A stretch of DNA of 64,000 nucleotides from the NCBI GenBank assembly GCA_002633005.1, contig NMRA01000960.1:20201-84200 (forward strand), given 5' to 3'. The position numbers and the translations under genes were made by a program. Source of the DNA: Phoronis australis (taxonomy: Eukaryota > Phoronida > Phoronidae). Position 1 is the stretch's first letter; each line of letters opens with the position of its first letter. The notes under the pieces were generated by a model. It ran no database searches, was not told the origin of the DNA, and saw nothing but the letters and a program-made list of their open reading frames with translations. This document shows positions 23,871 to 34,536 of the stretch, piece by piece.

Positions 23871-23904
23871 GCTATCTCACTAGTGAGATAACGTTTTGGC
23901 GTAA

Positions 23905-23985
23905 ACCGAGACCGGTTTCGAACCCGGACCGCAAGAGTTTCGGGTCGTCGACTTTACTGCTGCACCACTCAGCGGCTGACGTCAC
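23905..23985 (-). mobile_element. tRNA-like SINE head or tRNA pseudogene
   Basis: On the minus strand, CTGAGTGGTGCAGCAGTAAAG resembles an A box, and GGGTTCGAAACCGG about 45 nt downstream is a strong B box. The stem arms do not pair like a functional tRNA, so this is most likely a SINE head. An 18-bp perfect palindrome (TATCTCACTAGTGAGATA, 23873-23890) sits just outside it. Confidence 0.6.
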
Positions 23986-24514
23986 CGAATGTGAAAATAG
24001 AATACTTAAATGAGCACGCGCAACAGTCGCTGTTCAACAAAGGGCATTGTAACGACATTTATACGCTATGAAAAATAAGACGCACAACTTCCATAAAAAC
24101 GAGATTTTAATTCAGTGAAATTTTTCTTTCATGTTCTCTCAGTTGTAAATCACCGATCTCCAATTTGAATGCGGATATCGTGTCGGCGGGATCCTTTGAC
24201 TTGAGCATTATACTCAGTTACCAGTGGTAACCTACTTTAGCAGACGACATTTTCCCGGTCGAAGCTTAGCGTGATAAAATGTGTAGTAAGCTATAATATT
24301 TGCAAAATTTATAGATTCACTTTATTTCTATTTTGTTTAAATTTTCAATTGGTTTTGAGTAAAACCATTATTTGACAAAAATAGCTCGGCTTTTCTTAAA
24401 ACGTCATGATCTCCGACCCCGGGCCTCTGACATAGAAAGTAGTTACAGAGCCGAAGCGAGTCGAGAAAGGTAGCTTGATTCATTGCAATGTTTCTCGTTC
24501 AGGATGTGGTATAA
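23986..24514. other. Non-coding stretch, nothing recognised
   Basis: No coding signal or repeat identified on either strand. Confidence 0.4.
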
Positions 24515-24668
24515 ATAGATTATTACATGTTCTCAGTCGTTATCCCCCTTATCTAGAGCCCTCGTGGATTGGAGAATCATCGGCTCACGCCCCTCGGGCG
24601 ATAATTCTCCAAAATCCACTCGGGCTCTAGAATACGGGGGATAACGACTTCGCCATGTAATAGTCTAT
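24515..24668. mobile_element. 154-bp foldback (palindromic) MITE
   Basis: Almost the whole element is one imperfect inverted repeat. The ends are ATAGATTATTACATG and the complement of ATAGACTATTACATG. Further in, GTTATCCCCC, TCTAGAGCCC, TGGATT and GGAGAAT blocks recur in inverted order around a short centre near 24590. The transcript or single strand would form a long hairpin. There is no coding capacity. It is best read as a foldback-type non-autonomous element, and the target duplication is unclear. Confidence 0.85.
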
Positions 24669-25640
24669 ATGTATCTCATAAATATATAGTTTAAAAGGTA
24701 TACCAATGTCTCTCAAATTAACTGTTGTTTTATTGAACGGAGCTTCATTAAGCACGTCTTAGTGATGATATACTGTTGTACTGTGTGTCTGCGTACAGTT
24801 ATCGATGGAATTTTATCACCTAAACTTGTAATCAATTATACGCTATATTATTGTTCTAATCGTCTAAAACGCAGACGTTTTTAATGAATGTCTGTGGTTG
24901 TATTATTGTTTTAACGGATTATACAGCCAAGATCAAGGGACAAGACCATTGCCAGTGCTTGTCGGGTGAATACCCCTTGAAGTGGATTCCCATTTTTGTG
25001 TTGTTTATTCCATTGTTAGACGGTTCTAGGGCTAGCCTAGTTTGTGTAGACTCGTTTAGAAAATAAGAAGTAAATGAATTTTCGTATGTTCCGTTATGTA
25101 TTGTGGGAATTGGAAAAAAGACGGTTGTATTTAACAACTTCTCCTCACTCTTCAGTCGAGTTCTACTGAGACAAGTTCCATCAAGTCCAAAATTAGCGGC
25201 ACAGAAAAATATTTATCCGTATCGTCAGTAAGCAATTCGAAATCCATGCTATCTCGCTAGTTACCATCGTACGAGTTAGCAGACGCTGATTACCATAAAC
25301 CCGTGAACGCGCACGAAACCGAGATACGCTATCTCGATGTCGATCTTGCAAAGACATAGCAGAAAATGTCTTATAACTAGGAACTCTTCTTTTGCTCATC
25401 TTACATGGAATCACCACGACTTAGACGGGCGTGTCAGCTTTCGAACGAAACTTACGTTGCCTCCGTATTTTATGGCGTTCGAAGGACTCTCCAGATATAG
25501 ATATCGATACAATCATATTTTGGCCCCAGAATTGACTTCAGAAGTGATTTGAAACTTCTGAAGTTTTCATTTTGACACGAGCATTTACCGGTTAATTAAG
25601 CGCAAACTAAAAATAGACACTATTCTGAACACGGCCAATT
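24669..25640. other. Non-coding stretch, nothing recognised
   Basis: No coding signal, RNA gene or clear element could be supported. Confidence 0.4.
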
Positions 25641-25649
25641 TAGAGCTAG

Positions 25650-25945
25650 AATATTTAAAGCGGGTACAAACACGATTTCTATAACAAAACAACTTTTGAT
25701 TCACACTAACAGTTGTAAATTAATCTCAGATTATTCATTAGTTGAACTGGAGGTGATTCCAGGGCCTCAAAAAAAAAAAAAAAAAAAAAAAAAAACTTGA
25801 CAGTTTGTCATGGCTTGAGACAAGGCTCTACAAGTTGGCTTGTCACGGCGTGTCACTTAATGAACAGAACATCATCTCAAGCAATAGCGTTCAAAGGCCT
25901 GAAATCACTTCTCATGTCAGAAAGGACAAGACGAGCCCAAATGTA
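25650..25945 (+). repeat. Dispersed repeat interrupted by a poly-A tract
   Basis: This is the second good copy of the family described at 19665-19960. It is split by a run of 27 A (25769-25795) that is absent from the other copy. Confidence 0.6.
25769..25795. repeat. Poly-A tract of 27
   Basis: Uninterrupted A27 inside the repeat copy at 25650-25945. It may be a replication-slippage expansion or the tail of a small retroinsertion. Confidence 0.95.
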
Positions 25946-25949
25946 TAGC

Positions 25950-27020
25950 AGTAAATTGTCTAAATCAAAAGTTCTCTGGTTAGATGGAACACTGGTTTAT
26001 AGCTGCTTCAAATGTTTTTTGAAATTTGGAATGTCTGAGGAAGTGTCAGATCACATTTTTCGAAAAATAAATGTCACATGACTACAGTAACGACCGGATA
26101 TTATATTCATACACAATCTACCGAGTATCGTTTTCATGCTCTCAATATTTTCCCATAACCATCAAGGTTTTAAATTTGTATTGACACATGAAAGGACATT
26201 TGTGACCTTCGGTAGTGAAGACATGTCGTTACCAAGGAGATACCGCGAGATTTCAAGAACAGGAGCGCGTGCCGAAAACACAAGACACTCGCAAGTAAAG
26301 CTAGTTGAACTGGAAAGAGTTTTCACACAACATGCTCCTTGTTTTTTACGTCATGCTGTGTGATTCCTTCCAGTTTGACTTAGTTCGTAAGATGACGCAT
26401 CATAGTTTGCTACTGAACCATTTTTTGGTTGTATAGTCACTGATAATTCTTGACTTAAATTCAGGGAAACGTTGGCGGGTGCATGTATTCATCTGTGTGT
26501 CGAAATGTGAATGTTGGTTCCCATGAAAGGTTTTGTCGTTTTATTTTTGTTCGCTTGTAATGCATGGCGATATCTCACGGTGGCTTGTGTGGTCTGGCTT
26601 TTATCACACACAACTTTGCCTAAGGAAAACAGGCCGGATTCGCGTGTGGAATAACAATCGCGCCATTTCAGGAAAGTGAGTAGATTGATAGCGCCAGCTT
26701 ACTTACAAGCTTTCCATTAAGGTTATGCAGGACCTTATCGACAAGTCTGTACATTTGGCCATATTTCTGGAAAACTTTAAATTTTAACTCGGTAAAAGAA
26801 TAGTTTTATGAAAATACAAATTACGTGGAATTTGATTTCTGACTTTAAACCAATCTGTCAGTAATTAGATCACGTGACCTCTCTTTTTAGGAAAACTTAG
26901 CAAAAAAGAAAGGTACACTCATGACCAAAATTCGAAGATGCAAATGTTCAAGATAAAATGTCAAAAGCGTTGCTTCAGTTTTCTAATTTATCGTTTCGCT
27001 TTCGTTTTATGCAACTTGAA
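25950..27020. other. Non-coding stretch
   Basis: Only a weak echo of the 1-122 repeat is seen at about 26558-26590 (AATGCATGGCGATATCTCACG). No gene. Confidence 0.4.
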
Positions 27021-27039
27021 ATTATTTTTTTAAAAAATC

Positions 27040-27215
27040 CGTAAGTTTTGCTTGATATCCTCTCATGCGAAAATGGAACTTTTTAAAAACAATCGCTAAT
27101 AGCGTTTTAGAGAACAGCATATAAAGTATAGTATCTGAGACTTTCATGTGAATCCGGTCAGCTATTTCTGAGGTACGCTGTTCCAAAGTTGGCCAAAATT
27201 GTAATTTTAGGGTCC
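27040..27215 (+). repeat. Dispersed repeat, copy of 44665-44840
   Basis: Shares AGCGTTTT-GA-AACA, ATAAAG-ATAG-ATCTGA, TTTCATG-GAATCC and TCAGC-ATT blocks in the same order with 44665-44840. This is a non-coding mobile repeat of unknown class. Confidence 0.6.
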
Positions 27216-27229
27216 TACGTAACATTAAC

Positions 27230-30200
27230 ACGGGAAGTAAGAAATTTATAACCATCTAAATTGAGATTTTTCAGTGAACCGACTGAATTATTGTTTCAAA
27301 GTAAATGCAAATGCAAATGGAAAATGGCCACAAAACTACATCCGATGCCGACTGAAATTTTAAAATCATTCATAACCATTTTTTATTTTTGAGTATTAGT
27401 GTGGCATAAATTAGATGATCAGCACAGTCAGTATAATTGTTAAATGTCATATCTAGACTTGTAAGTAGAAATTAGAAGTGAATAATTATCGCCTACACGA
27501 ATGCCTATGTTCAACTGGGTTTCTGACTACAGAGTTTTGTGAATATTCTTCGTCTAAGTATTGACTAGATGACTTCACTCTATACAAATGAAACTCAAAC
27601 TTACCCACCAAGGACTGCTGTCTTGACCAAGCTAGATGGCTTTAGTGCATTTAAGATCTCTTCAATTTGACGAGCGAATTAATAGCCAGCGCAATTGGCC
27701 GTTGGACCTCTTCAATGGCGATCACGTGATTTCGAGATGCACGGAGGGGGTTGCTGCTGAGCTCTTGGGGCTTAACTCAAGCCTCGTTTGATCCACGCGG
27801 ACACCTCACTCGAGGAACAACGGACAGGTTGGAGAGCATTCCTAACTTCATTGAACATGAACAATTACACTGATTTACACCGACAGTGAGAAGAGTGAAA
27901 AACCGTGTAGCAGATCTCTGTCGCTTGCGCTTAATAAGAAAGACGTTGATGTCTGGGGAATTCACGAGTGGCGTTTCATAAGTATTGAATTGATAGATTT
28001 TTCTCTGTTGGAGATTTGATCAACCAATGAAGAAATAGTCAATCTTCGACTTGGTTACGGTATGTCAAAATTAGATTTACAGAGAACATGCTTATCTTCC
28101 GGACAGATCTCAATTCCACTGGGATTCGGATAATAGTCAGTCACAGGTTTTATAGAAGAGAGACGGCAAATAAAAACTGATGAATGACATGAATTAGTCA
28201 ACTGTCTTTAAAGTTGAATGTTAATCGCTTATGTTGTGATATTATTGCATTTAGTAGTTAAGGGCATTTCTCTGTAAACTTATCTTGAATGACCCCGCCC
28301 ATAACACCGGTTTTTAGCGGCAATTTTTACACATCTTCTAAAACAGTTGACTACCCAGGGGTTATCAATCATTAAGAATTACACTAGAAATTGGATTTTT
28401 GGTGAAATCAATTTAAAGTAATAGCTACTAATGAAACAAATAGTAACCACCGCGTGATTGATATTCGTGCTGCCAGACAACGGAATGTCGACACTGATTT
28501 CGGTACATTTGCATGACGAATACTGTAATCTACCAGACAGATCATCCGAGTATCAAAAATCAATTGATTTCATAAGGCATTCAGGGGCCTCGGTCTAATC
28601 TCCGGTCTCGAAATCGAACTCGAGAAATTAGTTCTGATATTTTCCGTTCTAAGTTTAATGCGGACTCCAGATCAGTATCTGTCATCCTGCATTCAAGCTT
28701 ATTATGGTTTATGCAGATACGTTTCTAGCCCACGTTCGCACTTGATGACCCCTAGATTCGATTTATTTTTCACGAGTTGTATCACTGAGGGGGTGGAAAC
28801 GATTCCACGGCTCGCCTCGAAATCTCAGTTCCGATCCCCTAAACTCCAGTTTCGGGCCACCAAACACCAAGCCCGCTGTATAAATTCCACACCTGTTCCC
28901 CTAATTTCCACCTAAGAACCGAAAATACTCCGTATCCTGTGATTAAACTCACGGGGACCAAAGCGCATCCCTTGCGCACAAGGCCCGCGACAGTGGCTGT
29001 ACTGAGTTCAAACTGGAGCTATAAGGCGACGAACTTGGTGACGGCCTGATAAAAAACTGTCCCACACTTGTCAATAATGCGGCCATGACAGCCCTATGGA
29101 CCGACTGGGGTTCACTGATAGGTTCAACAAGAGGCCGGCCGGATTCACAGCCTCTTATTTGATTAAAAAAAATCCAATTTGAAGTATATGCGATGTTTGC
29201 TTGACTTATTGTACGAGGCTTTCAAGTTTCAGTTTGTTTGTTGTAACTTCAACATATTTCTGGACTCACAATACAGAATTACTCTCGACAGAGATAGTGT
29301 TATTGTTGACTTGTGGCCGTCAATGGGACAAATCATATCGAATTTCGTGCGCCTCAGCCTGAATCTCTCACTTGTAAGTTACCTAGCGCCACATATCGGG
29401 ACGCCGCGACAGCTTACACAAAGTAATTAAGTTGACTGAGTGTGCATTTCCTCTTCCTATCCACAAACCATCTTTCAGTGCGAAATATTATTCCAATTGG
29501 TGCAGAATATCTTATACACTCGCACCAAAATGTTTACAAACCATACACAATAACTGAATAAACACTTAAGCCGTATTAGTACAAAGCGGTATGAGCCTTT
29601 GAATACACAATCAGTTTCGCCAAAAAAAAAAAACGCTCTTCATAAGTAGGATCAATATCTTGAATCAGTTGATCAGAGTCATTAAACAGCAAAACCTATT
29701 TTTTAAATTTTATAAATTGTTTAGACACGCGACTCTCAAGTAGTGTTGCTCCATTAGTGGCAGTCTCTCATGCAAAAATCCTGAAAATATAACAAAAGCA
29801 ACCACGCTATCTATTTTTGTAGATATTGTAAACTCTGGATAAGACTTGCTTCTTCCTCAAACAAAATCCTAATGGTGAAAACATTTTACTTCTAATTACT
29901 ATATAATTAATGTCCTGAAACGCTAATTCCTCTCCACAGGTTCTTAGGAAGATAGAAGCTCATAATCTTAGAGGTTTAGCAACACGCATAGATTGTCTGC
30001 GACCGGTCTTGAAAAACAAACAGCAATCTGCAAAAAATATAAAAGTAGTTGTTCCTCCACTACGAGGAATTGGCCAAGTCTTCTTCATCGGGAACTGTGA
30101 ACTTTATTCACGCGCTGTATTTTGACATATTCGCTTCGGGGCTTCACGAAATTTACCGGGGGTGGATTTTACCTTAATTTGCAGCGTTTTACCTTTTCGA

Positions 30201-30340
30201 CAAATGTAACAACCCATTGCAAGTGCTTGGATTCAAACTAAGCGTCGCTTTCAGCTCGTCGTGACCACTTCTTACAAGCATTACACTCATTCCAATATTG
30301 ATTAAAAGATTTTTCATATTCTTTATTCAACATCTTTTGA
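27230..30340. other. Non-coding stretch, nothing recognised
   Basis: Open frames at 28658-28915 and 29179-29430 have no recognisable domain and no consistent splice partners. No RNA gene or element called. Confidence 0.4.
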
Positions 30341-30359
30341 AACTGATGAAAACCTTCTT

Positions 30360-31075
30360 ATGCATATATGGTGATAAGGCTCTTACTGAAAGAACCGGAG
30401 AAGTTCGTAGCCACGTAAGCCACTGTCATCTTCTATTAGTTACTGTCCACAGATGGCGTCCGCGATCACAACTGTGCCACTTGTCTAGCTAGTTTACTTT
30501 CACTCCTGCCCATGACAATAGTGTCCAGTGATGCCTGATGTAAACATCACGCCATGAGTTGTTTTCCACACCGTGCATAAAATACCGAAAACGAAGTTAA
30601 AAGGCGATAAATGTCCAGAGAAACTCCCGCAGCCGAGTAGTTCACATTCTTGTGTCCTTAACTGTGTTTAGTACTGGGTCCAAGTTCCTGTCCACAGATG
30701 GCGTCCACAACCATCACTGCTTCCGTTTGTTATCTCACTTAACCTTCTACCCAGAACGATCAATGATTCCCCAGCGCAAGTGTTTAACGCAGAAGTCGTT
30801 TCCCTCACGTGTATAGATTCCTCTTTGAGGCAACAAAGGTTCATAGTCAAGTAATCTACATTCCTCTGTTCTTGATGCTTGTTGTTTGATGATCCAAATT
30901 AAAATGTACGTCGAGTGTCCACCACCAAACCGCTTTCGTTTGTCACCCTCCTTTGAAATCTGCGCTGCAGAGTAAAGTGTTTCACCAGAGCAACTGTGCG
31001 CTGTATGTGCGATAAACCTTCAAAAGAATTTGTCCGGGTCCCCAAAGTTGGTAGAGTCATCAATGCAATCAAGTG
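30360..31075 (-). pseudogene. Three-unit decayed tandem repeat, formerly coding (?)
   Basis: Three diverged units start near 30448, 30690 and 30915, spaced 220-240 bp. Units 1 and 2 share CTGTCCACAGATGGCGTCC. Units 2 and 3 share GTCCACMACCA, GCTT-CGTTTGT and AAGTGTTT blocks. On the minus strand all three give alignable but broken peptides: CAGESLIVLGRRLSEI, CSGETLYSAAQISKEG and ASLDTIVMGRSESKL. Stops and shifts interrupt the frames. I do not recognise the protein. It could be a degenerate repeat-containing gene fragment or part of an unknown element. Confidence 0.45.
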
Positions 31076-31511
31076 TTGCACCGTACTGAGCGTCCGGAAA
31101 ATATATTAGAAATGAAAAACCAGACCATTCATTATTTTGGCGACGAATAACGGATCCTTTTACCAGTAACTGAGTTTGAAACGTCGTTGCAAATTTTTGA
31201 AACGCCCTTTACACGACAGAATGTAATGTATTTATCACTATATTGTTCACAAAAATACAGTTGTGTCATTTACATTTTGTATCAATCCAGAAACTACCTA
31301 TTCTTGCACTAATTTTCGCTTTGTTTGTTACATCGCTTTTGTTGCAGTGTGCATTTTGCATGAATACACACGTTTTGAGTATTTTTAGGATGTCCACTTG
31401 TTAGTGACGTAATTTATGGTTAGTCGGCAGAATCGGTAATTTCTATTCAGTTTCTCTCTCGATCACCTTGAGCTGACAAATAGCATATGCCGTGGAAATC
31501 GACGACATTCC

Positions 31512-31625
31512 GAGACAGCTATTGTGGTGCAGTGGTTAGAGCATAGACATCACATAGACCGGGTGCGCGCCACTCATACATGCAGCTCGCGTTGTCAGTA
31601 TGACGCCATATTGGAGAGTGGCGGA
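31512..31625 (+). repeat. tRNA-like SINE candidate
   Basis: GTGGTGCAGTGGTTAGAGC is a good A-box-type tRNA start, and the expected B box is degenerate (GACCGGGTGCGCGCC). The downstream body TGACGCCATATTGGAGAGTG recurs at 35256-35276, showing a dispersed family. Confidence 0.45.
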
Positions 31626-31790
31626 AAACACTGAGAGCCCTACGGCATCAGTCAGAAAATCGGTGGGCTCGCAGTGTTATGCTTGCAGCCAAAGAGATAA
31701 GTTTTTTGGTCCTGCCTTTGAGTCATGGGTTTTTGGGTTCGGCCATGGAGTTTAGAGGTGCTGCCACTAAATTTTATGTTCTGCCACCAT

Positions 31791-31901
31791 AGTTTAAAAG
31801 AGAATGCCACCCGATTTAATTAGTCTTTTTTGCCGTCTTAAACGGTCTATATCCACATCGCCTCGCATACGGTCGACCTTACCTTGCCAAGAGGTGTCGC
31901 G
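31791..31901 (-). mobile_element. End fragment of the 1.6-kb TTAA element
   Basis: This is the reverse complement of the right end of the elements at 35890-37499 and 53685-55345, running from the terminal AGAATGCCACCC inward for about 110 bp to GTGTCGC. It stops exactly at a TTAA where the Kolobok-like element begins, suggesting that the latter inserted into this copy or that the rest was lost. Confidence 0.75.
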
Positions 31902-31905
31902 TTAA

Positions 31906-33236
31906 AGGCAAAGGCAACCTTTTTCATGTCATTTTTAGCAAAAAGAAGGTTCATTGGTTATCCCAGACATATTTTCCACTTAACTGCAGCTTTTCGTAAT
32001 TTAATTAATTATTCGTTCTCTACTCCAGAAATGACGTTTTGGGAGGCAAGAATTTCGCGCCAATTTCTTTTCATATAGTGACTGTGAGCGCTGTCGAGTC
32101 AGTCATTGATCTACCTCCGTTGTGATAAGTTCGTTCGTCGTTTGCTTTTCTTTACGAGTCCGTCAACATGCCACACTGTTGCTGCGTACCGGGATGTACT
32201 CATTATGGCCCAAAGCCTGTAAGCAGCCCTGCTGCAATGTTGAGTAGTGGGAGTGAATGCAGGCCCAGTGAAGAGTACAGTTTGTCGTTCAGTGAACACA
32301 TCGGTGAGCCAAACTTTTGATAAGTTTATTGCGGACTTGTCTAAAGTATTGGAGCTATTTAGAAGATGCCATGAGTGTGGCGAGGGAGTCACATGGCAGG
32401 GTGGAAGCAGTTTGTGTGCTCAGGTCACTATCCAGTGGGAATGTGTCGCGGGACACTCGGGCAAGTGGGACAGTTGTTCCACTGTCCGTGAGACGATAAT
32501 GAGTACATCCCCAAGGTACCTAAACTACACGGTCAACGGACTCATAAACACGGGCACAGATGCATGAACACGACTCACGGACCTGCAAACACTGTCCACT
32601 GACTCACAAACACGGGAACGGACTCACAAAACACGATCCACGCACCCAAATACTCATACTCCCGAGGAAACACGGTTAACAGACCGCCAAACACGGGTCA
32701 CGGACTCATCGGCTTCCTGGGTCAGCTGACATCTTCATTTTGTCCGTAAACCGTGTTTGGCGGTCCGTTAACCGTGTTTCCTCGTGAATATGAGTCCGTG
32801 TCCCGTGTATTTGGGTGCGTGGATCGTGTTTTGTGAGTCCGTTCTCGTGTTTGTGAGTCAGTGGACAGTGTTTGCAGGTCCGTGAGTCGTGTTCATGCGT
32901 CTGTGCCCATGTTTATGAGTCCGTTGACCGTGTAGTTTAGGTACCTTGATCCCGGTATGCAGCAACAGTGTGGCATGTTGACTGACTCTTAAACAAAAGC
33001 AAACGACGACCGAACTTATCACAACCCAGATATAACAATGAATTGACTTGGCAGCTCTCACAGTCAGACTATATGAAAAGAAATTGGCGCGAAATTCTTG
33101 CCTCCCAAAACGTCACTTCCGTAGTAGAGAACGAATAATTAATTAAATTACGAAAAGCTGTAATTAAGTGGAAAACATGTCTGGCATAAGCAACGAACCT
33201 TATTTTTGCTAAAAAGGCTTGAAGAAAAGGTTGCCT
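31906..33236 (+). mobile_element. Palindromic Kolobok-like DNA transposon derivative
   Basis: The element is flanked by TTAA on both sides (31902-31905 and 33237-33240). Its ends are inverted repeats that begin AGGC-AAGGCAACC on the left and AGGCAACC on the right. The arms pair for hundreds of bases: 31906-32205 with about 32945-33236, then 32508-32735 with about 32738-32945, centred near 32737. The inner arms are packed with degenerate GACTCAYAAACACGG-type subrepeats. Only the left arm has a 300-bp segment (about 32205-32508) with transposase-like coding. TTAA targets and this coding type fit Kolobok; piggyBac also uses TTAA. Confidence 0.8.
32168..32510 (+). pseudogene. Transposase N-terminal fragment, Kolobok-like
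   Basis: From 32168 one frame reads MPHCCCVPGCTHYG, which resembles the start of a THAP-type zinc finger (C-x(2-4)-C). In another frame, 32247-32567 gives LELFRRCHECGEGV followed by IQWECVAGHSGKWDSC. That is a cysteine/histidine pattern with W-x-C-x-x-GH-x-G-x-W which I associate with Kolobok-type transposases. The two parts are in different frames, so an intron or a frameshift lies between them. The catalytic region is absent. The right arm of the palindrome keeps the first part but lacks the second. Confidence 0.6.
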
Positions 33237-33240
33237 TTAA

Positions 33241-34080
33241 CCACACGGGTACTGCCACTATTATCATCTGCTTCAGAGTCACTAACTGAAATGGACTATT
33301 GATATCTGTTGTCACTTATGATTTCTACCTATTGTCACTGACATTTTAAAAACTGGTGTAAACTACCACACCATCACTTGATATCAAAAGCTAAACAATA
33401 AATTGTCACCAATTTTACAACCTTTTTTCTTAAAGCAGATCCTCTCATAAACAAGAACAGTCATCCATCAGTTTTACAGTTAACTACATAAGAATTTCAA
33501 AAATTAATTATGCAAAAATTCTCTATTTTGGGACAGTGAATGATTATTTTGATCAAAGTGGGAGTTTGTCACAATTTTTAGAAATTCACACAATTGTCTG
33601 TCAGAAATTCAAGGGGAATGGTAACAATTTATTAAATGTTTGTCATAAGAGTCACTTTTTATGAACTTACAAGAGTAATCTTGCAACCTGTTATTCTAAA
33701 ACATAGCATTAGGAATTTGAAAAGTACGGAAATATAAAAATCACTCACGCCTCAAATTTCAAGATGATAAAATCAAATTTCAGCAATGATTTCTGTGTTC
33801 TGAATTTAGGAGGCTGTCTCAATCTGGAGAATTTTTAATCACCTATCTAATTTCTATCACCAACTTTGTCACCTTTGCTAAAAATATATGTTAAAAACAA
33901 TTATAAGCTATAAACGTGATCCATCTCTTGCCATGAAAAATGTTCAAACATACACCATTGCCAGCATGATGATGAATGCACGCAGCAGTCAATAGCCTCT
34001 GTACAGCACAGAGTTGAGGGTTTTTGGCAAACATTTACATGTATCCCATACATTATGGCTACAGTGAATTCATTCTTAGT
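33241..34080. other. Non-coding stretch, nothing recognised
   Basis: AT-rich sequence. I see no gene, RNA or element beyond chance open frames. Confidence 0.4.
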
Positions 34081-34084
34081 CATA

Positions 34085-34500
34085 CCAATATGTAGCGAAT
34101 GACACATAGTAACAGAAGTGGTAGCCCATGTGGAGGATTTTCCAATTCTTTCACAATTTGTGTGGCTTGTCATCCAGGTTCCTCATGGGAAGTCTAAGCA
34201 CAATTTTTTCTGAAGTCTTGAAAAGATCATCCAAAAATGTACTGATTTCAAACAACGGTTTCCGATCACGTTGCTCGGTTGAATCTTTAGACATGAAGTT
34301 TGACAAGAAAGGGTTGAATTGTTGATAATTCTCAGATACTGGATGCCCATGGTCAACTAAGTCTTTGCTCCTGTTGGCTTCTTAGAAGCAGATGGCGAAT
34401 CAATCCATTAGTACATGTTTCTGTCGATCTTTAGACTGAGCAATGAGATTGCTGACATCCATTCTTGCTGATTTCTGCAGCTGTTTGAGTTTTGAACAAA
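34085..34500 (-). pseudogene. Decayed coding remnant, unknown protein
   Basis: On the minus strand an ATG near 34456 gives MDVSNLIAQSKDRQ, then two stops. A stop-free stretch of about 76 codons (34383-34156) follows, with protein-like composition, including LVDHGHPVSENYQQFN, STEQRDRKPLFEIS and EKIVLRLPMRNLDD. It ends at a stop, and a one-base shift there continues as KELENPPHGLPLLLLCV. I do not recognise the family. The remnant lies just inside the hAT-like terminal fragment at 34508-34536, so it may be interior coding sequence of the autonomous partner of that MITE family. Confidence 0.4.
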
Positions 34501-34507
34501 ACAAAAT

Positions 34508-34536
34508 GCCAGTTAGAGACGGTGGTCACTGTCTAA
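34508..34536. mobile_element. Terminal fragment of the hAT-like family
   Basis: CCAGTTAGAGACGGTGGTCA followed by CTGTCTAA matches the right end of the 17011-17342 MITE almost exactly. The matching left end is missing. Confidence 0.75.

Noticed and set aside
23905-23985. Functional tRNA gene
   Set aside because: A and B boxes are present but the acceptor and other stems do not pair convincingly; a SINE head or pseudogene is more likely. The same reasoning applies to the heads at 5.5, 37.5, 38.5, 39.7 and 40.1-40.4 kb.
29179-29430. 83-codon frame ending near a GTAAGT donor
   Set aside because: No recognisable domain and no partner exons in compatible phase were found, so the donor match is probably chance.
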